DNA of 64,000 bases, taken from the NCBI RefSeq assembly GCF_016862755.1, contig NZ_BONO01000010.1, positions 62,001-126,000 of the forward strand, in the 5' to 3' direction. Both the position numbers and the translations under genes were made by a program. Positions 34,455 through 43,832 of this stretch are shown here, one piece after another. Each line of letters begins with the position of its first letter. The first letter of the stretch is position 1. Origin of the DNA: Cellulomonas pakistanensis (GTDB lineage Bacteria; Actinomycetota; Actinomycetes; Actinomycetales; Cellulomonadaceae). The notes beneath the pieces are model-generated. The model made no database searches. It was not told the origin of the DNA and was given only the letters and a program-made list of their open reading frames with translations.

Positions 34455-35576
34455 TCAGGTTCCGAGCCCGCCAGCCTGCAGGAGCCGGCGCCCGATCGCT
34501 GCCGCGAGCGGGATCGGCACGGCGTTGCCGATCTGCCGGGCGATCGCGGTCTTGGACCCGACCCAGCGGTAGTCCTTCGGGAACCCTTGCAGGATCGCAG
34601 CTTCGAAGTGCGTGATCGCGCGAGGGCGGACGGGGTGGAGGTACCGCCCCTTCTCGGGCTTGAAGAACTCGGTGCGGATGGTCACTGCGGGCCGGTCCCA
34701 GTGGAGCCTGCCCATGACGTCGCCCGACCCCGAGGTGTGTCCGATCCAGCACCTGGCCTTCAGATCGTCCGGGAGGTTGAACCGGTTACCACCCGGCGGG
34801 ATCGCCGCGAACCGCTTGAGCGAGATCGGTCGGTAGTCGCGTCCGATGTGCAACTCCGTCGACGCGAACGGACCGGGCATCGCCGCGCCGACCGCGGTCA
34901 GCGTGGTTCGTGCCGGCAGATCGTTCGACTGCGGCTCGCCCTCGACGTCGGCGAACGCCTGGGCGACCGTGCGGTGGTTCCCGACGTGCGTCGGCTCGGG
35001 CCACCCCGGGAAGTCCAGCTCAGCACGGTGCCCGATCAGGACCGCACGCTTGCGGGACTGGAACGCGCCGTAGTCGGCCGCATTGAGCACCTGCGCCTGG
35101 AAGCGGTAGCCCTCGAGCATGCCGCCCGGGGCACACGCGGCGACGAACTGCGCGTACTGGGGCGACTTCATGAACGCGGCGACGTTCTCGACGACGAAGT
35201 ACTTCGGCCGCGCCTTGACGATCGTCCGCGCGTACTCCAGCCACAGTGCGTTGCGGTCGTCCTCGATGTCCTGCTTGCCGAGGGTCGAGAAGCCCTGGCA
35301 GGGGGGACCGCCGACAATTACGTCGACCTCGGGGACGCCCTCATCCTGGACCCAGTCCTGGATGGCCTTGACGTGGACGCGGGTCTCCGGGTGGTTCACC
35401 GCATAGGTGGCCGCCGCGGCCGGGTCCATCTCGACCGCCGCGATCGTGGTGAAGCCACCGACCTCGTGGAGCCCGGTGGTGATGCCCCCGGCGCCTGCGA
35501 AGAGGTCCAGCACGGTCAACTCGCGCGTACGGTCCCCAGGCAGGACCGAATCGTCGCGATCCTGCACGACAGTCAT
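34455..35576 (-). CDS. DNA cytosine-5 methyltransferase (second of two)
   Basis: A 373-residue C5-methyltransferase; the start at 35576 (MTVVQDRDDS) was chosen over a longer frame overlapping the Vsr gene region. Motif I is VLDLFAGAGGITTGL, motif IV GGPPCQGFSTLGKQ with Cys93, motif VI FVVENVAAFM, motif X RQIGNAVPIPLAAAIG. It is clearly a paralogue of the next gene but differs in the target-recognition region. The pair may methylate the two strands of an asymmetric site or two sites (inference). Divergent from vsr. Confidence 0.92.
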   Translation of the reverse strand: MTVVQDRDDSVLPGDRTRELTVLDLFAGAGGITTGLHEVGGFTTIAAVEMDPAAAATYAVNHPETRVHVKAIQDWVQDEGVPEVDVIVGGPPCQGFSTLGKQDIEDDRNALWLEYARTIVKARPKYFVVENVAAFMKSPQYAQFVAACAPGGMLEGYRFQAQVLNAADYGAFQSRKRAVLIGHRAELDFPGWPEPTHVGNHRTVAQAFADVEGEPQSNDLPARTTLTAVGAAMPGPFASTELHIGRDYRPISLKRFAAIPPGGNRFNLPDDLKARCWIGHTSGSGDVMGRLHWDRPAVTIRTEFFKPEKGRYLHPVRPRAITHFEAAILQGFPKDYRWVGSKTAIARQIGNAVPIPLAAAIGRRLLQAGGLGT

Positions 35577-35655
35577 GGACGAAGGATACGTTTGCACCAC
35601 CGACACGGCCGACCGACTCGCCGGCTCGAGCGGGCGAACGGGGAGGTCAGTGCGC

Positions 35656-36171
35656 GTGACCGCGGCACACCCGGAGGGACTACCGACACCACCCCGCCAC
35701 GTCGCGGCCCCCAGCTCACCCGCGGTCTCCGCCCGCATGGCCCGTCAGGGCCGTCGCGACACCGCACCCGAGCTCGCCCTCCGACGCGAGCTGCACCGGC
35801 TCGGACTCCGATACCGCGTGGATCGGGCGCTACCCGGTATGCCCCGACGGCGAGCGGACGTCGTGTTCACCGCGGCGCGCCTCGCCGTGTTCGTCGACGG
35901 GTGCTTCTGGCACGCGTGCCCCGACCACGCCACCCAGCCCGCCTCCAACGCCGCGTGGTGGCGCGAGAAGCTGGCGACGAACGTCGCCCGCGACCGGGAC
36001 ACCGACGCCCGCCTGACCGCGCAGGGGTGGGAGGTGCTGCGCTTCTGGGAACACGCCGACATGCGCGCCGCCGCCGGACTCGTCGAGGACGCCTGGCGGC
36101 GGCGTCGCGCGGGACTCAGCTCGTCAGGTTCGCCATCGACACGGCCCGCTCCCGGAGAACCAGCGACCTGA
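35656..36171 (+). CDS. Vsr-like DNA endonuclease
   Basis: A 171-residue very-short-patch-repair-type nuclease. GTG at 35656 has GGGAGGT eight bases upstream; an alternative start is the ATG before ARQGRRDTAPE. Family motifs: TAPELALRRELHRLGLRYRV, the metal-binding Asp in RRADVVF, AVFVDGCFWHACPDH with the catalytic His and zinc-type residues, and GWEVLRFWEH. Vsr nicks at T:G mismatches produced by 5-methylcytosine deamination; relatives also act as restriction nucleases. Its 3' end overlaps the convergent DUF6339-like gene by 56 bases. Confidence 0.9.
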   Translation: MTAAHPEGLPTPPRHVAAPSSPAVSARMARQGRRDTAPELALRRELHRLGLRYRVDRALPGMPRRRADVVFTAARLAVFVDGCFWHACPDHATQPASNAAWWREKLATNVARDRDTDARLTAQGWEVLRFWEHADMRAAAGLVEDAWRRRRAGLSSSGSPSTRPAPGEPAT

Positions 36172-36880
36172 GTTCCGCCTCGTCGAGCCAATCGAGGTCG
36201 AGGAACGCGGTGAGCCGGAGCAGCCGCTTCAGCAGGTCCCGCAGGACATCCCTGCCGGTGGCGTCCGTCGACTCGGCCGTCACGCGCACGACCATCCGGA
36301 CGAGCGACGGCGTCGCCGCCACGGATCGCCGGCGCGCCATCACCTGGTCCAGGTCGGCCTCTCCCAGGGCCTCGAGCATCCAGTACGGGTCGTCGACCCG
36401 CGTCTCGTCGCGCAGGACCTGAGCACGCCACCACAGTCGCGCAAGCGTGTGTCGGGTGAGGTCGGTCCCCTTGAACCGGTCCGCCACGAACTTTCCGGCG
36501 TCGTTCGCCGGGAAACGCCACGCGCACACGTCCGGGAGGAGCACGAGGGCGAGGTACGCCCACACCTGGCGCTGGGACGCCTCTCCGGCGGTCAGACCCA
36601 TGCTCGCGTGCAGGATCCGGGCGACGCGGCGGTCGAATCCGTTGCGGGCCTCGACGCCCGGACGTGCGGGGTAGCCGTGGTCGACCGCGGCTCGGCGCAC
36701 CTCCTCGCGCAGGCCGATGAGCTGGTCGCGGTGTACGCGCATCCCGCCGGACGCGGCATAGACCGCTCGGGCGGTGGTGATGGCTGCGGACGGGTCCGCG
36801 GCTCCGGCCGCGACGTCGGACAGACGTGCGAACAGCGTCTCGGTCTCGGCGGGCAACAGTCGCGGATACAGGGTGCTCAC
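36116..36880 (-). CDS. DUF6339-like protein of the Z1/MutL-type system
   Basis: A 254-residue, mostly helical protein beginning MSTLYPRLLP. The segments RVARILHASMGLTAGEASQR and VWAYLALVLLPDVCAWRF, plus RLWWRAQVLRD, resemble DUF6339-type proteins that accompany DNA-modification systems. No catalytic motif is evident. Last gene of the five-gene operon; the start overlaps the previous stop (ATGA), and its 3' end overlaps vsr on the other strand. Role unknown, perhaps a structural or regulatory subunit. Confidence 0.65.
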   Translation of the reverse strand: MSTLYPRLLPAETETLFARLSDVAAGAADPSAAITTARAVYAASGGMRVHRDQLIGLREEVRRAAVDHGYPARPGVEARNGFDRRVARILHASMGLTAGEASQRQVWAYLALVLLPDVCAWRFPANDAGKFVADRFKGTDLTRHTLARLWWRAQVLRDETRVDDPYWMLEALGEADLDQVMARRRSVAATPSLVRMVVRVTAESTDATGRDVLRDLLKRLLRLTAFLDLDWLDEAELRSLVLRERAVSMANLTS

Positions 36881-37776
36881 GATGACGTCCTCGGGAACCG
36901 GAGGGAACTCTGCGCCTGCGCACGGACCAGGGACGGGTCGTTGCGCCGCTCATCGCGCAGCCGGGCGACGGCCTCGTCGACACCCTCCCCCGGGCGGCTC
37001 AGGAAGGAACGGATGAGGTTCGTGACCAGGTCGCCGGTCGACAGCTCGTCCGCATCGGCCCGCGACGGCACGTACTCCTCGTCGTCGAGCGCTCGCCCGA
37101 CCAGATCACAGACCACGTCGACGGTCAGGGTGTCCCAGAGGGCCGCCGCCGCGGAGTCGGTCGGGTCGAGTGCGTCGGCGACGGCCCGGTTGTCGACGTT
37201 GAGGAGGACGAGGAGGTTGCCCATCGCCGGAGCTCTCCAGTCGGAGCCGTCGAGGCTGACGTACCACGCCGCGGCCGCCGGCAGACCCTGCTCGGAGAAA
37301 CGGACGGGAGCGATCGGCAGCAGACCACCGCTCCCCTCCAGCGCCAGTTTGACGGTGTCGTTCCACAGCACGCTGCCCGCGCGACGCGCCGTGAACCCAC
37401 CGCTTTCCGCCTCGTCGATCCGGACCAGCGTGGTCTCGAGGACCAGGTCACCCGCGAGCTGCCGGCCGTCGACGGTGGCCACGAGCAGCGCCTGGGCCCA
37501 CCCCGAGGTGGCGTCGGGAACCAACGGCACGAGAGCCGCGGAGTGCCGCACGTAGGACCCGGTGGCCCAGTAGCGGACGTGCAGCGCGAGCGGCACCTCG
37601 ACGTCGAGGCCAGCCTCCTTGGCCGTCTTCAGGACATCGACACGCACCAGACGCTCGAACTGGAGCAGCGACTCGTAGTCCCAGCCGGGCAGCACCGTGG
37701 TGACCGGTGCGCCGTTCAGCGTCCACGACTCGGGCGCGACCGACGAGGTCGGCACGGGATAAGGCATCGCCCTCAC
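36877..37776 (-). CDS. Uncharacterised protein of the Z1/MutL-type system
   Basis: A 299-residue soluble protein. GTG at 37776 overlaps the ATPase stop (GTGA); an ATG nine bases later is an alternative. It contains many beta-strand-like segments (VPLALHVRYWATGSYVRHSA and AQALLVATVDGRQL) and a more helical acidic C-terminus (DDEEYVPSRADADELSTGD). I recognise no family or catalytic motif. Its fixed position between the GHKL ATPase and the DUF6339-like gene implies a subunit of the same complex. Confidence 0.7.
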   Translation of the reverse strand: MRAMPYPVPTSSVAPESWTLNGAPVTTVLPGWDYESLLQFERLVRVDVLKTAKEAGLDVEVPLALHVRYWATGSYVRHSAALVPLVPDATSGWAQALLVATVDGRQLAGDLVLETTLVRIDEAESGGFTARRAGSVLWNDTVKLALEGSGGLLPIAPVRFSEQGLPAAAAWYVSLDGSDWRAPAMGNLLVLLNVDNRAVADALDPTDSAAAALWDTLTVDVVCDLVGRALDDEEYVPSRADADELSTGDLVTNLIRSFLSRPGEGVDEAVARLRDERRNDPSLVRAQAQSSLRFPRTSS

Positions 37777-39653
37777 GACACGTTCTCCGCCCACTCGACG
37801 TCGATCTCCACTGCGGCGTCCTCGACCGGTCGCGCGAGGAGCTCGATCTCCTCCGCAGCGACGTCGACCTCGGTGCCATGGACGACGGAACCGTCCTCGC
37901 GGCGCCAGCCGACGACCTGCGGCTGCTCCGCCGAAGCGGGGGCGGAGGTCTCCACGCCCTCACCGGTGACGACGCCGATCAGGCCCCGCACCCGGCCGGG
38001 GGCGGCGGTCCGGACCCGCTGGACCAGCAGCCATGTGCCGTCGAGGTTCTCGAACCGCGGGTGGTCGAGCAACTGCGGCCGACGGGTCCGACCGGACCGC
38101 CCACCGGGTGCGCCGGCAGTGCCGCCACCGCCCGCGTCTCCCCGCGCGCGGTCGGCGCCCGGTGTCGGCGGAGCGGTAGGGGGCGACGCCGCACCGTCGT
38201 CCCCCTCGAGCGGGGCGCCGGTGCCGACCCCTGCCAGGAGAAAGCCCAGCCGCTGGGACACTGCCCCGACGGGCGTGCTCTCGACGACCTTCGGAGCGTG
38301 CTTCGGGCCGGCCAGGTCGGCACACCGCTCCGAGAGCCTCCGACGCGCCACACGCACGTACGTGGCCTCGTACCCGGTGAGCTGGGCGTCGACCCACGCG
38401 TCGTGGGTCGGCGGCTCGGACCTCGAGAAGACCGTGTCCAGGGCGTCGTCCACCTTGAAGACGCCGGCGTACCCGAGCTCCGGGTGCGACTTCGCCTGGC
38501 CCTGGTAGTACCCGACCACCAGATCGGGACGACGCATCAGAGCGACGTGGTGCGGAGCGGTGTCGCGCTCCAGACCCAGCTCCTCGGCGGCTCTGCTCCT
38601 CACGCGCGCGCCGAGAGTGGTCTCGGCCGCGAAGTGACCCAGTAGCCGGCGCGGGTTCTTGCAGTGGATCTCGGTGTCGGCACCGTGCCCGGCGGCGCGA
38701 CGGTAGGCGGTGGCGAAGTGTGCCAGCGTCGCGTCGGTCGACTCGTCGGGCACGGCTACGGTGTCTCCGTTCACCGTGACCGTCACGTCCATCCGGGGCG
38801 CCCGGTCCTCGAGCGTCAGGGGCCACAGGTTCCACGCCGCGGCGTCGGCGAGGAACTCGCCCGCCTCGCGCATCGAGAGATCCGGCGCGACGTCCTCGTC
38901 GTGGGACGGGTCACGCAGGTCGGGGTCCAGGACGACCACGGTCGTCCCGGTGGCGCCGTCGTCGAACGCGGGCAGGCCGAGCCGCTCGGCCATCCGGGTC
39001 GCATCCTCGTCCATCAGCGGCTCGCAGTGGTCCTCCTGCGCGTCGCCCCACCAGTGGCGGCCCGTGAACGGACGCTGCTCGTCGTTGTACGAGGCGAGCA
39101 GGGAGGACCCGATGAGGCGCGTGCGTAGCCGGCCGTCCGCGTCCCTGAACCGGGTGTGGATGAGCACGGTGCCGACGCGACTGGCGAGGAAGAACGCGCC
39201 CTTCCCGTAGCCGTAGGTGCCGCCCCCGCCGTCGGTGTCCTGCTTCTCCCCCGAGTTCAGGACGAACGAGAGCCAACCCCGCTGACCGGGCTCTGCGAAC
39301 CGGTCCGACCGCGTCGGGCCGCCGAGGCCGCTCGTCCCGCGGTCGACGACGGCCAGGTACCGGATCGTCGGACGACGGAGCACCTCGTTCAGGCTCTGGA
39401 GTGCCCCCGACTCACGGGGCGCGCCCCTGAGCAGTTCGCGCCACGCGGGCATGTGCGACGGACCGACCGCCCGCAGGTCGAGCGTGAAGCGCACCCGGCG
39501 GGACTCCTTCGCATCCCACGAGTTCTGCGCCGCCTCGCGCACCAGGACGGTGAGCACCGACAGCTCGGGACGCCCCAGCTGGTTGCGGAGTCCCTCCGCG
39601 GTGATGCCGCCCGCGGGTGAGAACGGCTGGGAGAACCACGAGGGCTCGCTCAT
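37773..39653 (-). CDS. GHKL (MutL/MORC-like) ATPase of a restriction-type system
   Basis: A 626-residue protein starting MSEPSWFSQPF at 39653 (ATGA overlap with the previous gene). The Bergerat ATP-binding fold is clear: N-box VREAAQNSWDAK with Glu40/Asn44, G1 box YLAVVDRGTSGLGG, and G2-type GTYGYGKGAFFLAS. A Pro/Gly-rich linker near 500-560 separates the core from a C-terminal beta-rich region. Proteins of this type next to Z1 and restriction-fold nucleases were described computationally (Iyer, Abhiman and Aravind, on MutL homologs in restriction-modification systems and the origin of MORC ATPases). Probably an ATP-driven clamp for the nuclease subunits. Confidence 0.82.
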   Translation of the reverse strand: MSEPSWFSQPFSPAGGITAEGLRNQLGRPELSVLTVLVREAAQNSWDAKESRRVRFTLDLRAVGPSHMPAWRELLRGAPRESGALQSLNEVLRRPTIRYLAVVDRGTSGLGGPTRSDRFAEPGQRGWLSFVLNSGEKQDTDGGGGTYGYGKGAFFLASRVGTVLIHTRFRDADGRLRTRLIGSSLLASYNDEQRPFTGRHWWGDAQEDHCEPLMDEDATRMAERLGLPAFDDGATGTTVVVLDPDLRDPSHDEDVAPDLSMREAGEFLADAAAWNLWPLTLEDRAPRMDVTVTVNGDTVAVPDESTDATLAHFATAYRRAAGHGADTEIHCKNPRRLLGHFAAETTLGARVRSRAAEELGLERDTAPHHVALMRRPDLVVGYYQGQAKSHPELGYAGVFKVDDALDTVFSRSEPPTHDAWVDAQLTGYEATYVRVARRRLSERCADLAGPKHAPKVVESTPVGAVSQRLGFLLAGVGTGAPLEGDDGAASPPTAPPTPGADRARGDAGGGGTAGAPGGRSGRTRRPQLLDHPRFENLDGTWLLVQRVRTAAPGRVRGLIGVVTGEGVETSAPASAEQPQVVGWRREDGSVVHGTEVDVAAEEIELLARPVEDAAVEIDVEWAENVS

Positions 39654-40663
39654 CGCTGCTCCAGGAAGGTTGTGAGGAGATCGTCGACGGGCGCGGTCTC
39701 GGCCGCGACGACGTCGAGGTCCACGAGGTACTCGACCGCGCCGACGCCCGCGGGCACCGCCTGCTCGCGGAAGCGACCGGGGTGGATCGACGGAAAGTCG
39801 TCGTCGACCCGGTACCACCGCTGCTCGACGACCTCGAACCTGGCGGCCGCGATCTCCGGCTCCGACAGAGCGGGGAGCCCCAGCCGGTCCAACCGGTCCA
39901 GGACGGCCGCCGCACCCCCGCGTTCGAGGCAGCGCTCGATCAGCTCGACCAGACCGACGCCGGCTCCCGGATCAGCGGTGCGGAGTCGGAACCACACCAG
40001 GCCGAGCATCCCGCCCACGGGAGACTCGAGCTGGTCCGTGCCGTGGATCCGGATCAGCCGCCCTTCCTTGGTCAGGCTGGCCTTGACCTCGATCGCGTGT
40101 CGCGCCGATCGGAAGTCCTGGGCTTCCCCCAGCGGCCCGCTCCACGAGGACACCGCCTGCCCGTCGAGGTCCAGGAGCCGGTCGAGCACGAGGAGCTCAG
40201 CGGTCAGGCCGCCCAGACGGGGTGTCGTCCACACCCGGACGCCGGCTCCCAGAAGAGCGCGCCAGTCATCGAGGTGCGTCGACACCGCAGTCCCCGGGTC
40301 GTCCGGCCCGGAGAGAAGCGCGAGGCACACGTCCGCCGCGAGGCCCGTGAAGACACCGCTGAGGTCCGGCCGCGCGCACTCGAGGTCCGCATAGCGCAGG
40401 CTCCCCTCGCCGGAGGTCAACGCGCGTGTCGTCAGCCGGACGCCGCTGCCGCTGCGGTCCGTGACCTCGGGTGCGTCGGCGGCGATCGGCACGAGCAGGT
40501 GTCGGTGCCGATCGGAGTCGACGCCGACACGGACCGTCCCCGGCCCCAGCGGGATGGCGAGGTCGGTCGAGGCGATGCTCGGTCCGGACGGGGCGGGGAG
40601 CTGTGACCAGTAGTGCTCCAGGGTGCGGCGGAGCTCCGCCTCGACGCTGCCCCGACCCGTCAT
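39650..40663 (-). CDS. DUF4420 PD-(D/E)XK nuclease-like protein
   Basis: A 337-residue protein. GLTAELLVLDRLLD, followed by AVSSWSGPLGEAQDF and AIEVKAS, matches DUF4420: a Glu-containing helix, then D and E-x-K of a PD-(D/E)XK active site. It is therefore a likely DNA-cleaving subunit. It overlaps the Z1 gene and the GHKL ATPase gene by four bases on each side, so all three are translationally coupled. Confidence 0.82.
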   Translation of the reverse strand: MTGRGSVEAELRRTLEHYWSQLPAPSGPSIASTDLAIPLGPGTVRVGVDSDRHRHLLVPIAADAPEVTDRSGSGVRLTTRALTSGEGSLRYADLECARPDLSGVFTGLAADVCLALLSGPDDPGTAVSTHLDDWRALLGAGVRVWTTPRLGGLTAELLVLDRLLDLDGQAVSSWSGPLGEAQDFRSARHAIEVKASLTKEGRLIRIHGTDQLESPVGGMLGLVWFRLRTADPGAGVGLVELIERCLERGGAAAVLDRLDRLGLPALSEPEIAAARFEVVEQRWYRVDDDFPSIHPGRFREQAVPAGVGAVEYLVDLDVVAAETAPVDDLLTTFLEQR

Positions 40664-43275
40664 GAGCCGAGCTCGACAGCGTCCAGGTCCTCGGAGAGCA
40701 CGGCGATGTCGATGTCCGGGTCGGCGATGGCGCCCGGGAACACCTTGGACAGGTCTGCCGCGACGAAGTCGTACTCGACGGTCAGGTCGACGCCGACCGA
40801 GGGCTGCGGGAAGACGAGAGCGACGCCCCAGACCACCTCAGCCGGCGCGTTCAGCTCCACGCGGTGCTGGGCAGTCGGCTCCGAGACCGGATCGATCGGG
40901 TACAGCATGACGAGACCCGTCTCCGGAGCCTGATCGAGCCGGAGCCGCGAGAATGCGGACCGGCCCTTGCCGTCCCAGCCGGTCGGAATCTGCAGGTCGA
41001 CGGCCTCGTCGCGCGAACCACTGAGGGTCTTGATGTCCGCGTGGTCGAGGTCCTTCGTGTTGTCGAGGCGCGAGCGGCGCACCATGCCGACGGTCCGGCC
41101 GTCCGGGAGCACGATCGCCTTGTCCGCGTCGGCGGCGGGCTTGGCCATCACCGCGACGTTCCACCGGCGCAGACCGCCGGCCCGGACCCGTCCCTGGATG
41201 TACTGCTCGATCAGCGCGGGGTCCGCCTCGACCGACTTCGGGTGGAACCGGTACTCACGGATCAGTGACAGGACGGTGCTCGACGGCACGCCCCTCCAGA
41301 GCAGCTTCCCGGACTCCGTGGCGCCCTCGGGCGCCTCGGTCCCGAGCTCCTCGAGGAACGACCGGACGGCGTCGGCGTTCCCGGCGAGCCACCGCTCGGC
41401 GTCCTCACGGGGCTTCACGGGGAAGTACCGGGACTCGACGAGCTGTCCGCCGTACGCCGCAGCGGCCCGGACGGCGTTCGTCATCTTGCTGGGCGCCGTG
41501 ACTTTCATCTTGGGGTGCGAACGGATACGCACCGCCATGTCGAGCGGCGACTTGTGCTCGATCAGGTACCGGTCGATCTCCTTGCGCATCTCGGCCTCGA
41601 CCGTCGCGAGGTGCATGAACCACTCGCGCACCTCCGCCGGCATCCAGATCCGCGGCAGGTCGGAGTAGCCGGGGCGGTAGCCGAACCACCTCCCCATCTG
41701 CAGGAGCGTGTCGTAGACGTCGGCCGACCGGACGAAGAAGCTGACGACGAGCCCCTCGAGCGTGAGCCCACGCGACAGGGTGTTGCCGCCGACGGCGATC
41801 ACCGTCTGCGGACCGTTGTCGTAATTGAGGCGGTCCTGGCTGCGGTAGTGGTCCAGGATCACCGTCGTGTCGGTCACCACCGAGGTCAGGTGGGCCTCGA
41901 GCTCCGCGAAGGCGATCGGGGTCTCGCCCAGGTCGTCCGCCGTGACGCGCCGGGACTCCTCCTCCCACAGGGCGAGCAGCTCGGACCTCACGTCGGAGCC
42001 ACCCGCGCGGAGGGCGCGGAGAGTGTCTGCCCGCAGCTCTCGCAGCGGCACGGCGAAGGAGTCGTGGACCTGCGTGTCCGAGTGGGCGTGGACCAGCATC
42101 GAGGAGTGCCGGACCTCTCCGTCTCGCACCCGCCTCGCCGCCGTCGCCAGCCAGAACCAGAGCACCGCCCGACGGAGGGACCCGGTGACCTCCGGGACGA
42201 AGGTCGCCGCCTCGGCCCGGTTCTTGGGGCGGAGGTCCGGCAGCTCCTCCGTCGGGACGTCCCGGACGAGGTCGAGACCGCCGGGGACGTCCTCCGGGTC
42301 CTCCCCGTCCATGGGGTCGCGGCCGAACAGGGTCTCGGGACCCTGGTACGCGGCCGTGCGCTCGAGACTCAGGATGAAGTCGCGCGGGTAGAAGTCCTTG
42401 GTGTCCGCCGGGTCGATCAGGAGATTCGCGAACGGCGTCGCCGTGTACCCGACGTAGCAGGCCTTCGGCAGACTCTCCATGATGTCGGCGATCAGCGGGT
42501 TGATCGTCCTGGTCGCGACCGTCGCCTGATCGGCCTCGTCGTCGATGATCAGGGTCGGGACGTTCGCGAGGTGCTCCGAGGCACTCCGGAGCCACCGGCG
42601 CAGCTTCCGGAGGACGACCGCGTTCTTCTTCACGACGAGCAGCAGCGCCTGGTCGTTGCCGGCGAGGAGCGACGCGGCGTACGGCGGCGGGACGAAGTCC
42701 TGCTCGGGGCTCGTGAGCTGGTGCCACACGGTGGGGTTGGCCGAGACGATGTCGTTCACCAAACGGAGCTGCGTCTGCGTGCGTAGGGCGTTGTGGATCC
42801 CTGAGAGCACGATGAACATCCGGTACCCGCGGTCCGCCGCCTTGCAGATCACGGCGGTGAAGTTCGAGGTCTTCCCCGACTGCACGTGTCCGACCACCAG
42901 CCCCTTCGAGGAGAAGGCCGGCGTCGCGGGGTGATCGAGCATGGCGACGACCTTGCTCGACGCCCGGTCGATCTTCGCGGCCGCCTCCTCGCCGATCTTC
43001 CGGGCGAGCTGCTTCTCGAGAGGCGACCAGTTGACGTCTCCCGGGCGGGGTCCGGTGTACCAGGGCACGCGGCCCTCACGCGACAGCCCTAGCGGCTCCC
43101 GCAGCTGCACGATCTGCTTCGCCTCGAGGTCGTGGCGAGTGAGCAGGGCCTCGAGGCGGTCCTCCGGGATGCCCATCACACGCAGGTTCTGGATCGCCTC
43201 GTGCGGCTGTGACTGCGAGGCGAGCGTCTGGAACACCTTCCACGCCGCTTCCTCCGCGACACCGCCATGACTCAT
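40660..43275 (-). CDS. Z1-domain P-loop protein (putative endonuclease/helicase-like)
   Basis: An 871-residue protein. Walker A is VGHVQSGKTSNF (Lys135-Thr136), Walker B LIIDDEADQA (~242-251), both of superfamily-2 helicase type. The C-terminal Z1 signature VGGNTLSRGLTLEGLVVSFF followed by YDTLLQMGRWFGYRPGY is unmistakable. First gene of the five-gene operon. Z1 proteins occur with MutL/MORC-like ATPases and restriction-fold nucleases beside DNA methyltransferases, as here. Start ATG at 43275; the upstream region contains a TAGTGT -10-like box (43370-43375), which I rate only as possible. Confidence 0.88.
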   Translation of the reverse strand: MSHGGVAEEAAWKVFQTLASQSQPHEAIQNLRVMGIPEDRLEALLTRHDLEAKQIVQLREPLGLSREGRVPWYTGPRPGDVNWSPLEKQLARKIGEEAAAKIDRASSKVVAMLDHPATPAFSSKGLVVGHVQSGKTSNFTAVICKAADRGYRMFIVLSGIHNALRTQTQLRLVNDIVSANPTVWHQLTSPEQDFVPPPYAASLLAGNDQALLLVVKKNAVVLRKLRRWLRSASEHLANVPTLIIDDEADQATVATRTINPLIADIMESLPKACYVGYTATPFANLLIDPADTKDFYPRDFILSLERTAAYQGPETLFGRDPMDGEDPEDVPGGLDLVRDVPTEELPDLRPKNRAEAATFVPEVTGSLRRAVLWFWLATAARRVRDGEVRHSSMLVHAHSDTQVHDSFAVPLRELRADTLRALRAGGSDVRSELLALWEEESRRVTADDLGETPIAFAELEAHLTSVVTDTTVILDHYRSQDRLNYDNGPQTVIAVGGNTLSRGLTLEGLVVSFFVRSADVYDTLLQMGRWFGYRPGYSDLPRIWMPAEVREWFMHLATVEAEMRKEIDRYLIEHKSPLDMAVRIRSHPKMKVTAPSKMTNAVRAAAAYGGQLVESRYFPVKPREDAERWLAGNADAVRSFLEELGTEAPEGATESGKLLWRGVPSSTVLSLIREYRFHPKSVEADPALIEQYIQGRVRAGGLRRWNVAVMAKPAADADKAIVLPDGRTVGMVRRSRLDNTKDLDHADIKTLSGSRDEAVDLQIPTGWDGKGRSAFSRLRLDQAPETGLVMLYPIDPVSEPTAQHRVELNAPAEVVWGVALVFPQPSVGVDLTVEYDFVAADLSKVFPGAIADPDIDIAVLSEDLDAVELGS

Positions 43276-43548
43276 GCTGCTCTCCCCTGTCCGGTGACCG
43301 GCCGCGTCGTCACGGACTCGTCTCGGAGATCGTCACGGTCACGCGACCTCGCTCCGATCGCGCGTCGGCACACTAATGGCGTCACCCGTCAGGATCGACA
43401 GGGTGCTCTCACCTGTGAAGCGTGTCGGCCGCAGGTTGGGCCGGTCGGGTGACCGGCTGGGGTGGGGACGATGACGTCTGAACTCTAGGGACGTCCCGGT
43501 ACTCAGCGCCCCCTTCCAACCGCCACTCACCCGACGACGCGACGGTGC

Positions 43549-43745
43549 CACCGCCGCCCGCCGGACAGGTCGAACACCGTCGTTGTGTCGTACGTCTCTC
43601 CGCGATCGTTTACATCCTCAGCGTCCTTCCGGAGTACGGGTTACGGAGCCTCGCCGCCGGCTGCAGTCATCGGCCGGTCGAGCACGAGGGTGCGCTCGTG
43701 GCCTAACGGGTCGCGGACGCGCTCGCCGATCGCCGCTGGCTAGTG
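43549..43745 (-). pseudogene. Decayed 3' remnant of galM
   Basis: Three collinear blocks match the 3' part of the intact galM at 46661-47887 in the same orientation. 43550-43605 matches 46663-46718 (encoding ETYDTTTVFDLS). 43612-43690 matches 46882-46960. 43703-43742 matches 47002-47041. The remnant has lost about 157 and 29 bases between blocks and carries substitutions. It lies just left of the methyltransferase/nuclease pair, with intact galM just right of it, so the pair is flanked by direct repeats of galM sequence. The rest of the 43276-43832 gap shows no gene. Confidence 0.8.
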
Positions 43746-43832
43746 GAGTGCGCGGTGCTCAGCCGCTCGCACGCAACGTCAGTCAGCGATCAAGAATCGG
43801 CGACGTGACCGCTGCCGCGCGGCGCACGTCGT

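Noticed and set aside
33318..36422. Plus-strand open frame of about 1030 codons across both cytosine methyltransferases
   Set aside because: It is antisense to two clearly recognisable enzymes and its translation has no family resemblance; long antisense frames are expected at this GC content.
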